The notes: generated by a model not told the origin, from the letters alone. Counted from the stretch's first letter, positions 1 to 9,034 are shown. The stretch is DNA of 64,000 bases from Candidatus Eiseniibacteriota bacterium (GCA_029262235.1 JAJCZU010000002.1:186001-250000); one strand, 5' to 3'. Program-made: numbers and translations.

Positions 1-1
1 G

Positions 2-469
2 GAGGAATACTGGAACGGATTTCCGCCTCTCAAGCCATCCATGTGCGCCGCGAGTATTCGCGACTGGAAGAAACTCCCCGACGGCCGCTATCTGATCGTG
101 CTGCTCGGACTCTGCCGCGTGCGCCTTCTGAAGGAAGAGCCCAACGAACCGTATCGCCGCGCGTTTTTCGAGCCGACAGAACCGGATCCCGTCGACCAGT
201 CGCTGCTTGCGATGGAGCGCGCCGAGTTGCTGCAGCTCCTTTCCGATCCCTATCTGCGCGGCATCGAAGATGTGCGCGAGCTCAGGTCCGACGCCGATGC
301 GGGGGCGGAGACGACGGCCCTGATCGATCGAAGCATCATGGTGTTCGCCCCTGACGCGGCGCTTCGCTATCAGATGCTGGAAGAAGTCAATCCGCGCAAG
401 CGCGCGACCTTTCTGGTCAAGCAGATCGAGACCGTGCGGGAGCTGATTCAGAGACGTTCACAGAATTGA
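2..469 (+). CDS. Lon substrate-binding (LON_substr_bdg) domain protein, 5' truncated by window edge
   Basis: The reading frame is open from the first bases, so the gene starts before the window. The visible 155 residues contain a segment of the type 'LPDGRYLIVLLGLCRVRLLKEE', split here as LPDGRYLIVL and LGLCRVRLLKEE, which matches the conserved core of the Lon N-terminal domain (usually LPDGRYNILLEGxxRFRI). The protein ends about 120 residues later without an AAA+ or Ser-Lys protease domain, so this is the short stand-alone LON-domain type rather than Lon itself. Its role in bacteria is not settled. A Met at position 41 could be taken as a start but it lies inside the domain, so I regard it as internal. 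Confidence 0.75.
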   Translation, partial: EEYWNGFPPLKPSMCAASIRDWKKLPDGRYLIVLLGLCRVRLLKEEPNEPYRRAFFEPTEPDPVDQSLLAMERAELLQLLSDPYLRGIEDVRELRSDADAGAETTALIDRSIMVFAPDAALRYQMLEEVNPRKRATFLVKQIETVRELIQRRSQN

Positions 470-537
470 ACCGAGCCGCAAGCGCACCCCGGCCATTCAA
501 TGGAATTTGATCATTCAAGTAATGACAGGAGGATAGT

Positions 538-3500
538 ATGCGTCGATTGGTCGTTTGCGGCCTGCTCGCTCTGGGAATCGTAACCGGCGGAGCCACGGCC
601 CTTGCCGCGGAGCCGCACGGCGGAATGCTTCGCTTCCCCGATGTAAGCAAGACCCACATCGTATTTCTGTATGCCAACGATCTCTGGAAGGTGCCGAAGA
701 CGGGCGGGACGGCCACGCTGGTGGCATCGCCCCCCGGCATGGAACTGTTCCCCCGGTTCGACAGAACGGGCACGAAGATCGCGTTTGCCGGTAACTACGA
801 CGGCGACCAGGACCTCTACGTGGTCGCGGCTGACGGCGGCGTGCCTCGCCGTGTGACGCATCATCCGGCAAACGAACTCTTCTCCGACTGGACCGCCGAC
901 GGGCGCCTGATCTTTTCGACGTTCGGTTTCGGTGTCTATCCGCGCGCGGTGGAACTATACGCGGTATCAGCCGAAGGAGGGCTTCCTGCTCGTCTCCCTG
1001 TCCCGTACGGCGCGAACGGCACGATCTCCGACGACGGCGAATGGCTCGCCTATATGCCGAACACGCGCGACACGCGAACCTGGAAAAGGTATCGGGGCGG
1101 TCTCGCAAGTGATATCTGGCTCTTCAATCTTAAAAATCTTACATCCAAAAAGATTACCGACTGGGAAGGTACCGATACGTTCCCGATGTGGCACGGAAAG
1201 AAGGTCTATTATCTTTCCGACAACGGCCCGGCGCACCGCCTGAACATCTGGGTCTACGATATGGCAACCGGCAGCCGCAGCCAGATCACGAAACACACCG
1301 AGTACGATGCCAAGTGGCCCGCCATCGGGCCGGGTTCGAACGGCGAAGGGGAGATCGTCTACCAGCTCGGCCCGGAACTCCGCCTTCTGAATCTCGGTAC
1401 GAATGCTTCCGTGCCGGTCAATGTGTCGATTCCGGGCGCTCGCCCGAAACTCCGCGAGCAGCGGAAGAGCACGAACGATCTCGTGTACAACGCGCGCATT
1501 TCGTCGACGGGCAAGCGCGCCGTGGTAGAAGCGCGCGGCGACATCTGGACGCTCCCCGCGAAAGAGGGGAACCCGCTGAACCTGACGCGCACGTCGGGCG
1601 TGGCCGAACGCGACCCCGCGTGGAGCCCGGACGGACGCTGGATCGCGTACTTCTCTGACGCTTCCGGCGGCTACGAGCTCTATACCGTGCAGTCCGACGG
1701 CGCGGGGGAGCGGAAGAAGCGCACGAGCCTGGGCAAGGGCTTTCTCTATACGCCGACGTGGTCGCCCGACTCGAAGCGCATCGCGTTTTACGACGAAGCG
1801 CGCAATCTCTACATCCTGAACCTTGCGGATGGTAAAACGACGATTGTCGATCAGTACGGGGACAACGCAAACCCGCGCGTGAGCTGGTCGCACGACTCGA
1901 ACTGGATCACGTACAGAAATCTACCTGACGAGTACGCGCCGGCGTCGATCTGGATCTACGACGTGAAGCGGAACAAGAAGCACCAGGTCACCAGCGGCAT
2001 GTTCTTCGACTCGTGGCCGACGTTCGACCGTGAAGGGAAGTACCTCTACTTTGCCAGCCAGCGCGATTTCTCGACGCCTTTGTACGAAGACTACGGAACG
2101 ACATGGGTCTACAGAAACACGGACCAGCTCTTCGTCGTGCCGCTTCGCGATGACATTGCGTCCCCGTTCGCGCCGGAGTCCGACAGCGAAGAGTGGGGCG
2201 ACAAGAAGGGCAAGGAGGATGACGAGGATAAGGACGACGAGGACGACGACAAAGACAAGAAAGACAAGGAAGACAAAAAGGTCGAGGACCTTGTGATCGA
2301 TCTGGCCGGGTTCGAACGGCGCGCGGTGCGCATTCCGGTCGAGTCCGGCGGCTTCTCTCGTCTCGTCGTGAGCGATGACGATCGTCTGATCTATACACGC
2401 AACGGGGCGAATCCCGGGGACGATCCTGCGATCCACATTCTCGATCTCAAGGACGACGAGGAAATCGAAAAGACGGTTCTGGACGGGCAGGGGAACTTCA
2501 GAATCTCCGCAGACGGAAAGAAACTGCTCGTCTGGCAGAACGGCCGCAACGCGAAACTCGCAATCATCAAGGCGGACGAAGACCAGAAGATGGAAGATTT
2601 CGTCTCGACATCGGGCATGGCCGCAATGATCGATCCGCGGGCGGAATGGAAGCAGCTCTTCACGGACGCGTGGCGTTTCCATCGCGACTACTTCTATGAT
2701 GAGAACATGCACGGTGTCGACTGGCCGGCCGTGCGCATGCGCTACGAAGCGATGCTGGCCGACTGCGCGAGCCGGCTGGACGTGAGCTACGTGATCGGCG
2801 AAATGATTGCCGAGCTGAACGTGGGACACGCGTATTACTTCGGAGGCGACACCGAAAGCACGCCGAGCATTTCCGTCGGCATGCTGGGGTGTGATTTCGA
2901 ACGCGGCGACGGCGCCTACCGCATCGTGAACATCCTCGAGGGGGGCGCGTGGGACGTCGACGATCGCGGCCCCCTCTCGCAGCCTGGCGTCGATGTGTCG
3001 AACGGCGATTACCTGCTGGCCGTGAACGGCGTTCCGCTCGACATGACGAAGGATCCGTGGGCCGCGTTCCAGGGAATGGCGGGGAACACAGTTACGATCA
3101 CGGTGAGCGACAAACCGAAGATGACCGATGATGCTCGCAAGGTCGTGGTCGAACTGCTGTCTTCGGACTACGGGCTCCGCTATCGTGCCTGGGTCGAGAA
3201 AAACCGCAAGTATGTGGAAGAGAAAACGGGCGGTCGCGTCGGCTATATCTATGTGCCGAGCACCGGACGTGACGGGCAGAACGAACTCGTGCGCGCGTTC
3301 GTCGGCCAGAAGGGCAAACCGGCGCTCATCATCGACGAGCGATGGAACGGGGGCGGGCAGGTTCCGACGCGCTTCGTCGAGCTGCTCGATCGACCGGTCG
3401 CGAATTACTGGGCCAGGCGATTCCGTGACAACGATCCCGCCTGGCCGCCGGACGGTCATCACGGTCCGAAGTGCATGCTGATCAACGGAAACGCCGGTTC

Positions 3501-3864
3501 GGGCGGCGACTACTTCCCGTACTGGTTCCGCGAACGCGGCCTCGGCAAGCTGATCGGAACGCGCACATGGGGCGGGCTCGTCGGTATCAGCGGAAACCCG
3601 GCGCTCATCGACGGCGGCTACACCAGCGTGCCGACCTTCGGCTTCTATGAAAAGGACGGCACATGGGGAATCGAAGGCCACGGCGTCGACCCTGACATCG
3701 TGGTGAACGACGATCCCGCAGAGATGGTGGGGGGGGAAGATCCGCAGCTCGACGCGGCCATCGCCCATATCCTGAGCGAACTCGAGACGAATCCGGTCGT
3801 GCATCCGAAACGGCCGCCGTTCCCGAATCGGAGCGGCATGGGGATCACCGACCAGGACAAGTAA
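538..3864 (+). CDS. tri: Tricorn protease homolog (S41 family), secreted
   Basis: 1108 residues, close to the roughly 1070 of archaeal tricorn. Start chosen by an AGGAGG 6 nt upstream and by an N-terminal signal peptide (hydrophobic stretch ending ATALAAEP), so it probably acts in the periplasm on peptides. Order: TolB/WD-like propeller repeats (about 30-550, with several 'SPDG' and 'SWSHDS' blades), an acidic-lysine linker (about 550-585), second propeller, tricorn C1 and PDZ regions (about 690-880), then the S41 core. Candidate catalytic residues are His764 (LNVGHAYYF), Ser988 (NAGSGGD) and Glu1046 (TWGIEGHG). The residue before the His is Gly where archaeal tricorn has Ser. Monocistronic, followed by a strong terminator. 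Confidence 0.93.
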   Translation: MRRLVVCGLLALGIVTGGATALAAEPHGGMLRFPDVSKTHIVFLYANDLWKVPKTGGTATLVASPPGMELFPRFDRTGTKIAFAGNYDGDQDLYVVAADGGVPRRVTHHPANELFSDWTADGRLIFSTFGFGVYPRAVELYAVSAEGGLPARLPVPYGANGTISDDGEWLAYMPNTRDTRTWKRYRGGLASDIWLFNLKNLTSKKITDWEGTDTFPMWHGKKVYYLSDNGPAHRLNIWVYDMATGSRSQITKHTEYDAKWPAIGPGSNGEGEIVYQLGPELRLLNLGTNASVPVNVSIPGARPKLREQRKSTNDLVYNARISSTGKRAVVEARGDIWTLPAKEGNPLNLTRTSGVAERDPAWSPDGRWIAYFSDASGGYELYTVQSDGAGERKKRTSLGKGFLYTPTWSPDSKRIAFYDEARNLYILNLADGKTTIVDQYGDNANPRVSWSHDSNWITYRNLPDEYAPASIWIYDVKRNKKHQVTSGMFFDSWPTFDREGKYLYFASQRDFSTPLYEDYGTTWVYRNTDQLFVVPLRDDIASPFAPESDSEEWGDKKGKEDDEDKDDEDDDKDKKDKEDKKVEDLVIDLAGFERRAVRIPVESGGFSRLVVSDDDRLIYTRNGANPGDDPAIHILDLKDDEEIEKTVLDGQGNFRISADGKKLLVWQNGRNAKLAIIKADEDQKMEDFVSTSGMAAMIDPRAEWKQLFTDAWRFHRDYFYDENMHGVDWPAVRMRYEAMLADCASRLDVSYVIGEMIAELNVGHAYYFGGDTESTPSISVGMLGCDFERGDGAYRIVNILEGGAWDVDDRGPLSQPGVDVSNGDYLLAVNGVPLDMTKDPWAAFQGMAGNTVTITVSDKPKMTDDARKVVVELLSSDYGLRYRAWVEKNRKYVEEKTGGRVGYIYVPSTGRDGQNELVRAFVGQKGKPALIIDERWNGGGQVPTRFVELLDRPVANYWARRFRDNDPAWPPDGHHGPKCMLINGNAGSGGDYFPYWFRERGLGKLIGTRTWGGLVGISGNPALIDGGYTSVPTFGFYEKDGTWGIEGHGVDPDIVVNDDPAEMVGGEDPQLDAAIAHILSELETNPVVHPKRPPFPNRSGMGITDQDK

Positions 3865-3887
3865 CAGGCGCGCAAAGGCTTGTCTTC

Positions 3888-3915
3888 GGGGGCGCCGCCG
3901 GGCGCCCCCTTTTTT
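3888..3915 (+). terminator. Intrinsic terminator after the tricorn gene
   Basis: Perfect 9-bp GC stem (GGGGGCGCC / GGCGCCCCC), 4-nt loop, then six T. Sits 24 nt after the tricorn stop codon, and separates it from the lipoprotein gene downstream. Confidence 0.9.
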
Positions 3916-3988
3916 CGTTTGGGCAATCCGCGTTCATTCGATAGTCTTTGCGTATCTCCCATTCTCGAGAGCAAGGAGTCGGAATCGT

Positions 3989-5101
3989 ATGAGAACCTTC
4001 GGAATGATCCTCCTGTGCGCGCTGCTGATCGTACCCGCCACCGGATGCAACCGTACGAAGTCGAAAAAGGGGACGGTGTCCCCGGTCTCGAAGCAGGAGG
4101 AGTCGCCGCTCTACGAGATTGTCGAAGTCGCGCGCTCCGAACACCAGTGGACCGGCGTTGCCGTTTCCCGCGACGGCCGCATCTTCGTCTGCTACCCGCG
4201 CTGGTCGGACTACGTGCCGATGTCGGTCGGCGAGGTCGTAAGCGAATCCGAAGTCGTTCCGTATCCAGACAAGAACCTGAACGCGTGGAACCTGACCGGC
4301 TCCGTGCGCGAGCAGTTCGTCTGCGTGCAGTCGGTTTACATCGACGCCGCCAACAACCTCTGGATCCTCGACGCGGGCAATCCGAAATTCGAAAAGCTGA
4401 TCGACGGCGCGCCGAAACTCATGCGCGTCGACGTACAGAAGAACAAGGTCGTGCATACGTACCGTTTCGAGCCCGGCGTCCTCGGGCCGAACTGCTACCT
4501 GAATGACGTGCGCGTCGACAACGCGAAGGAAGTCGCGTATCTCACGGACTCAGGCGAAGGCGCGATCTTCGTGCTCGATCTTCGCACGGGAGAGACGCGG
4601 AAGGTGCTCGGGGACCACAGTTCCACGAAATCGGAAGGCGCCAAAGTGCGCGTGCAGGGACACGAGTGGCGTCGGAACGGCGAGCGCCCGCAGGTGCATG
4701 TCGACGGGCTCGCGCTGACGCCGCGCGGCGACTGGCTCTACTACCAGGCGCTCACCGCCCGCACTCTTTACCGGGTGCCGACCTCCGCGCTCCTTGACAA
4801 GACGCTTTCGCCCGAAGCCGTGGGAGCCCAGGTCGAAAAAGTGCGCGAAGGGAGTGCCGTCGACGGCATGATCTTCAGCGACGACGGTTTTCTCTACCTC
4901 ACGAATATCGAAGCCAGCGCGATCAACCGCCTCACGCCCGGCGGCACCGTGCAGAACGTGGCCCAGGACTCGCGCATGAAATGGCCCGACAGTTTTTCGA
5001 TCGACGATCTCGGACATATTTACGTGACGACGTCGCAGGTTCATCTCGGCGAGAAGCGCTCGGAGCCGTACCGGCTCTTCCGCATACGTAATATTCCATA
5101 A
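3989..5101 (+). CDS. Major royal jelly protein / Yellow-family propeller lipoprotein
   Basis: 370 residues. The N-terminus is a lipoprotein signal (hydrophobic core, then PATGC with Cys20), so it is probably membrane anchored. The body matches the MRJP/Yellow family of six-bladed propellers: 'WTGVAVSRDGRIFVCYPRW', 'WILDAG', 'YLNDVRVD' followed by 'AYLTDSGEGAIFVLDL', and a late 'DGMIFSDDGFLYLTNIE'. Bacterial members resemble SMP-30-type lactonases, but the substrate is unknown. The stop codon overlaps the next start by one base (TAATG), which suggests coupling to the methyltransferase, although the functions look unrelated. Confidence 0.8.
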   Translation: MRTFGMILLCALLIVPATGCNRTKSKKGTVSPVSKQEESPLYEIVEVARSEHQWTGVAVSRDGRIFVCYPRWSDYVPMSVGEVVSESEVVPYPDKNLNAWNLTGSVREQFVCVQSVYIDAANNLWILDAGNPKFEKLIDGAPKLMRVDVQKNKVVHTYRFEPGVLGPNCYLNDVRVDNAKEVAYLTDSGEGAIFVLDLRTGETRKVLGDHSSTKSEGAKVRVQGHEWRRNGERPQVHVDGLALTPRGDWLYYQALTARTLYRVPTSALLDKTLSPEAVGAQVEKVREGSAVDGMIFSDDGFLYLTNIEASAINRLTPGGTVQNVAQDSRMKWPDSFSIDDLGHIYVTTSQVHLGEKRSEPYRLFRIRNIP

Positions 5102-6237
5102 TGTTCGTATATCAGGAAGAAGGTCGCTTCGCCGCGCAGGTTGCCGGCGGGGTGGAGGAAATCGCCGCCGATGAGATTTTCGCTCTCGGCGGCGAATCCG
5201 TTCAGCAGGGATTTCGTGTGGTCACGTTTGCCGCGTCGCCCGAGGCGCTCATGCGCATCGTGTATCGCGCTGCGCTGCCGGCGCGCATCCTCGCGCCGCT
5301 CGCGCGTTTCGGTTGTCACGACGGCGACTATCTTCGCCGCCGGGCGAACGATGTCGACTGGACCTCACTCATGACGGTCGACGAGACCTTTGCCGTGCGC
5401 GCGAATGTTTCCAACAGCAATCTCAGCCACTCGCAGTTCGCGGCGCTCTGCGTGAAGGATGCCCTGGTCGATCAGTTCCGCGCGAAGATGAAGCGACGTC
5501 CTTCGGTCGAGAAGATCGATCCCGACGTCTGGATTCACGTGCACGTCGACAACGACCGTGCGACGCTCGCGCTCGACCTCGGCTGCGGCGCGCTCCATCG
5601 CCGCGGCTACCGCAGGCAGGCGCTCGAAGCGCCCCTGACCGAAACGCTGGCGGCGGCGATGCTCCGTCTTTCTGACTGGAAGGGGGAGCGCCCGCTGCTC
5701 GACCCGATGTGCGGCGCCGGGACTATTCTCGCCGAAGCACTCATGCTCGCCGGTGAAATTCCGTCCGCGTTTCTTCGCAAGCGCTTCGGCTTTCCGCGCC
5801 TGCCCGAGTTCAGCGAGGAAGAATGGACGCGCGTTCGCGGGGAAGAAGACGCACGTATCAAGCGCGTCGATCAGGGGCTCATCACGGGCAGCGACAGAGA
5901 TCCCGAAGCGATCAAGGCGTCCGAACGGAACCTCGCGCACCTGCCCGGCTCCGTGCGGGTCGATCTGAAAGCGCAGCCGTTCCAGAGCATCGAAGCGTTC
6001 GAAGGCGTGATCGTTACGAACCCGCCGTACGGCGTACGCCTCGGAGACCGCGATCAGGCCGCGAAGCTGCTCAAGGAATTCGGAGATTTTCTCAAGCAGA
6101 AATGCCGGGGCTCCGAAGCGTACATATATGTAGGGGACAAGGAGCTCGTGAAGTCGATCGGCCTCAAGACGAGCTGGAAGAAGCCGCTTCGAAACGGCGC
6201 GCTCGACGGCCGTTTGATGAAGCTCGAGCTTTACTGA
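5101..6237 (+). CDS. THUMP-domain class I rRNA (guanine-N2) methyltransferase, RlmL N-half/YpsC-like
   Basis: 378 residues. A THUMP domain occupies about residues 45-160 and a Rossmann SAM-methyltransferase domain the rest. Visible motifs are motif I (LLDPMCGAGTILAEA), a 'GSDRDPEAI' acidic loop and the N2-guanine/adenine motif IV (TNPPYG). Family members with this size and order methylate a guanine in 23S rRNA (E. coli RlmL does G2445); exact target is inference. Starts at the stop of the preceding gene. The 3' end lies inside a 20-bp tandem duplication that repeats its last seven codons out of frame after the stop. Confidence 0.85.
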   Translation: MFVYQEEGRFAAQVAGGVEEIAADEIFALGGESVQQGFRVVTFAASPEALMRIVYRAALPARILAPLARFGCHDGDYLRRRANDVDWTSLMTVDETFAVRANVSNSNLSHSQFAALCVKDALVDQFRAKMKRRPSVEKIDPDVWIHVHVDNDRATLALDLGCGALHRRGYRRQALEAPLTETLAAAMLRLSDWKGERPLLDPMCGAGTILAEALMLAGEIPSAFLRKRFGFPRLPEFSEEEWTRVRGEEDARIKRVDQGLITGSDRDPEAIKASERNLAHLPGSVRVDLKAQPFQSIEAFEGVIVTNPPYGVRLGDRDQAAKLLKEFGDFLKQKCRGSEAYIYVGDKELVKSIGLKTSWKKPLRNGALDGRLMKLELY

Positions 6238-6254
6238 TGAAGCTCGAGGTGTAC
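6215..6254 (+). repeat. 20-bp tandem duplication at the methyltransferase stop
   Basis: Two adjacent copies of TGATGAAGCTCGAGcTtTAC (18 of 20 identical). The in-frame stop of the methyltransferase is the first three bases of the second copy, so the second copy lies in the 29-nt intergenic gap. Confidence 0.9.
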
Positions 6255-6266
6255 TGAGGAAGGTCC

Positions 6267-6842
6267 ATGCCGGCAGCGTATTGCAGCGTTTGCGGAAAAC
6301 CGACTGCCAGGGAAGTGCCGGCGGGCGATAACTTGCTGCGCGACGTGTGCACGATATGCGGCGAGATCCATTACGATAATCCGAGAATCCTGACGGGCAC
6401 GCTCCCCGTTCACGACGGCCGCATTCTGCTTTGCGAACGCGCCATCGAACCGCGCGCCGGCTTCTGGACGCTCCCCTGCGGGTTTCTGGAAGAGGGAGAA
6501 AGCGCCGAAGAGGGTGCCGCGCGGGAAACGATGGAAGAAGCCGGGGCGATCGTCACGATCGAGCGGCTCTTCAGCGTGTTCAGTCTGCCGCACGTCAATC
6601 AGGTCTACCTGCTCTATTTGAGCTCGCTCGAAACCGACGCGCTCGATCCCGGCCCCGAAAGCTCCGACGCGCGCTTTTTCCGGCCGGACGAGATTCCGTG
6701 GGCGCGCATTGCGTTCCGGGCGATCGAGTTCGCGCTCGAACAGTATGTAAACGGGGATCGGACCGCCTTGCACGAGGGCGTCTATCGACGTCGCAAAGGC
6801 GATCCCTGGATCCTTTATGATGAAACGAAAGGACTCGCATGA
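6267..6842 (+). CDS. Nudix hydrolase with N-terminal zinc ribbon
   Basis: 191 residues. Two CxxC pairs near the N-terminus (CSVC at 6-9, CTIC at about 30-33) form a zinc ribbon of the NudC/NADH-pyrophosphatase kind. The Nudix box follows, G(5)E(7)RExxEExG, seen as GFLEEGE, then RETMEEAG. The substrate cannot be read off; NudC-type NAD(H) or ADP-ribose hydrolysis is likely from the architecture. The start has GGAAGG 4 nt upstream. It overlaps the next gene by 4 nt (ATGA), and both neighbours act on phosphate-containing nucleotides. Confidence 0.85.
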   Translation: MPAAYCSVCGKPTAREVPAGDNLLRDVCTICGEIHYDNPRILTGTLPVHDGRILLCERAIEPRAGFWTLPCGFLEEGESAEEGAARETMEEAGAIVTIERLFSVFSLPHVNQVYLLYLSSLETDALDPGPESSDARFFRPDEIPWARIAFRAIEFALEQYVNGDRTALHEGVYRRRKGDPWILYDETKGLA

Positions 6843-7831
6843 ACTGGCAACGTGAAACGGAAGTGGCGCTCGCCGCCGTGACGAAAGCCGCGGCGCTCTG
6901 CACCGATGTGCAAACCACGCTCGTCTCCTCGGACTCGATTGAAAAGAACGATCGCTCTCCCGTTACCATCGCCGACCTCGGAAGTCAGGCGCTCATCTGC
7001 GCGATTCTGAAAGACGCGTTCCCCGGCGACCCGATCGTCGGCGAAGAGGACACTGACCAGCTTCGCGCAAACGACGCCCTGCGCGCGAAGGTGTCCGCGC
7101 TCGTCTCGAAACACGAGCCCGCCATGGACGAAGGCGCCATGATGCGCGCCATCGAAGCCGGCGGCGGCAGCGCCGTAAAGGACGGACGCTTCTGGACGCT
7201 CGATCCGATTGACGGCACCAAGGGCTTTCTTCGCGGCGATCAGTACGCGATTGCGCTCGCGCTGATCGAAAACGGCGAAGTCGTAGTCGGCGTTCTAGGA
7301 TGCCCGAATCTCACGGCACAGGGAAACGGCGATGCCGGCTCCCAGGGCGCGCTCTTCGAAGCCGCCCGCGGCGAAGGGACTCGCGTACGTTCGATCGGGG
7401 CACCCGAAGCACGCACCGTGACGGTCAGCACCGACAAGGACATCAGCAAGGCACGATTCTGCGAGTCCGTCGAAAGCGCCCACGCTGCCCATGGCAAGCA
7501 CGCCGCGATCTCCACGATCCTCGGCATCGAATCCGAACCGTTCCGCATCGACAGCCAGTGCAAGTACGCGTCCGTGTCGCGCGGTGACGCCGCGATCTAT
7601 CTGCGCCTCCCGAGCAAAAAGGGCTACCAGGAGAAAATCTGGGATCATGCCGCCGGCGTGATCGTCGTCGAAGAAGCGGGGGGGCGCGTGAGCGACGTAA
7701 ACGGCAGGCCGCTCGACTTCCGCGCCGGCGAAACGCTCGCGAACAATACCGGCGTCATCGTAACGAACGGCCTTTTCCACGATCGTGTGCTTCGGGCCGT
7801 CCGCGAAGTCGGCGCCGCACCCGACGCATGA
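6839..7831 (+). CDS. cysQ: 3'(2'),5'-bisphosphate nucleotidase (CysQ/HAL2 family)
   Basis: 330 residues of the inositol-monophosphatase superfamily. Metal-binding motifs are visible: 'PIVGEED', 'LDPIDGTKGF', and 'WDHAAGVIVVEEAGG' near the C-terminus. The DPIDGTKGFLRG variant and length are typical of the HAL2-like branch that dephosphorylates PAP to AMP, preventing inhibition in sulfate assimilation; inositol-phosphatase activity is the alternative. Overlaps both neighbours by ATGA, so it is translated in the Nudix-cysQ-dehydratase unit. Confidence 0.85.
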   Translation: MNWQRETEVALAAVTKAAALCTDVQTTLVSSDSIEKNDRSPVTIADLGSQALICAILKDAFPGDPIVGEEDTDQLRANDALRAKVSALVSKHEPAMDEGAMMRAIEAGGGSAVKDGRFWTLDPIDGTKGFLRGDQYAIALALIENGEVVVGVLGCPNLTAQGNGDAGSQGALFEAARGEGTRVRSIGAPEARTVTVSTDKDISKARFCESVESAHAAHGKHAAISTILGIESEPFRIDSQCKYASVSRGDAAIYLRLPSKKGYQEKIWDHAAGVIVVEEAGGRVSDVNGRPLDFRAGETLANNTGVIVTNGLFHDRVLRAVREVGAAPDA

Positions 7832-8844
7832 TCACGCTGCGCGACATCGCTGAGGCCCGTCTGCGTATCGTGCCCATCCTGAACGACACGCCCGTTCATA
7901 CCTCGCGCACGCTCGACGAACGCGCAGGCGTTCCCGTTTTTCTCAAGTGTGAGAACTTCCAGCGCGTCGGCGCGTTCAAGGTGCGCGGTGCGTACAATGC
8001 CCTCGCGCAGCTTACGTCCGCCGAGAGAAGGCGGGGCGTGCTCACGTTCTCTTCCGGCAATCACGCCCAGGCGATCGCGCTCGCCGGCAGCCTTCTTCAT
8101 ATCGAAACAACGATCGTGATGCCCCAGACCGCCCCCGAGAGCAAACGCCGCGCGACCGAAGGATACGGCGCTCGCGTCGTGTTGTTCGATCCCGAGCAGA
8201 CCACGCGCGAAGAAGTCGCCCGCCCGATTGCCGAAGAGCAGGGCGCCGTGCTCATTCCGCCCTACGATCATGAGCACGTGATCGCGGGCCAGGGAACCGT
8301 GGCGCTCGAAATCCGTGATCAGGCGCCCGACGCAGTCGAACTCATGACACCCTGCGGCGGTGGCGGGCTTCTCGGCGGATCCGCGCTCGCCTGGAAGGGA
8401 ACGCATGACGCATCGAAATCCGACGCGCATCCTGTCGTTGTCGGAGTCGAACCCGCCCTTGCCGACGATGCGAAACGATCGTTCGATACCGGCACGATCC
8501 ACACGATCCGCAATCCCCCCACGATTGCCGACGGAACACGCACACCGTTCGTCGGGGACCTCACGTTCCCCCTGATCCAGGCGCACGTCGATGCCATGGT
8601 CACGGTCTCGGAAGAGGCCATCGCCGACGCCGTCCGCTTTCTCTTCGAACGTATGAAGCTCGTAGTCGAGCCGTCCGGCGCGCTCGGCGTGGCCGCGCTC
8701 CTCTCCGGCGCGCACAGGCCCCGCGGGCCGGTCGCCGTCGTTCTTTCCGGCGGCAACGTAGATCCCGCCACCTTCGCTTCGATCCTCGACCGCACGATCC
8801 GCTTCCGTGACAGCGAATACCAACCGCCGGTTCCCCGATCCTGA
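7828..8844 (+). CDS. PLP-dependent threonine/serine dehydratase (fold type II)
   Basis: 338 residues. The PLP lysine is Lys51 in 'FQRVGAFKVRGAYNAL'; the phosphate loop is 'CGGGGLLGG', and 'SSGNHAQAIALA' is the substrate loop. There is no C-terminal ACT domain, so this is the short unregulated type (TdcB-like catabolic threonine dehydratase, or serine racemase/dehydratase), converting threonine to 2-oxobutyrate. Start overlaps the upstream stop (ATGA). Last gene of the coupled run before the repeat-flanked cassette. Confidence 0.88.
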   Translation: MITLRDIAEARLRIVPILNDTPVHTSRTLDERAGVPVFLKCENFQRVGAFKVRGAYNALAQLTSAERRRGVLTFSSGNHAQAIALAGSLLHIETTIVMPQTAPESKRRATEGYGARVVLFDPEQTTREEVARPIAEEQGAVLIPPYDHEHVIAGQGTVALEIRDQAPDAVELMTPCGGGGLLGGSALAWKGTHDASKSDAHPVVVGVEPALADDAKRSFDTGTIHTIRNPPTIADGTRTPFVGDLTFPLIQAHVDAMVTVSEEAIADAVRFLFERMKLVVEPSGALGVAALLSGAHRPRGPVAVVLSGGNVDPATFASILDRTIRFRDSEYQPPVPRS

Positions 8845-8891
8845 AGCTGACTCGGAAGAGCGCTGTTTGGGCGCGGTGTGCGGTCATGCCG

Positions 8892-9034
8892 TGTGGCGAC
8901 TTGCCGGTCCTGGCCGCCCGCCTTTGATGCAGGGCGGTGGCGGGTGGCGTGGTTGCTCACATCTGTTGCCGGGAGACGGGATCTGCCGGTGCGCCGAAGG
9001 CGGCCGGCTCAATGGGACCGGCTGCGTCCCACAC
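8892..9034 (+). repeat. Left copy of a 143-bp inverted repeat flanking a lone gene
   Basis: Aligns with the reverse complement of 9865-10008 at about 88-90% by eye, including uninterrupted shared blocks such as GCCTTTGATGCAGGGCGGTG, TGTTGCCGGGAGACGGG and GGCGGCCGGCTCAATGGG. It has an internal hairpin (CCGCC, loop, GGCGG). The frames open through it on either strand are not conserved between copies, so I read it as non-coding. Confidence 0.9.

Noticed and set aside
1921-3804. Long open frame of over 600 codons antisense to the tricorn gene; similar ones oppose 26837-29620, 35925-38063 and 55506-57815.
   Set aside because: Composition is Arg/Ala/Pro-rich with no domain, and the opposite strand encodes clear protein families. 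High-GC codon bias keeps the complementary frame open.
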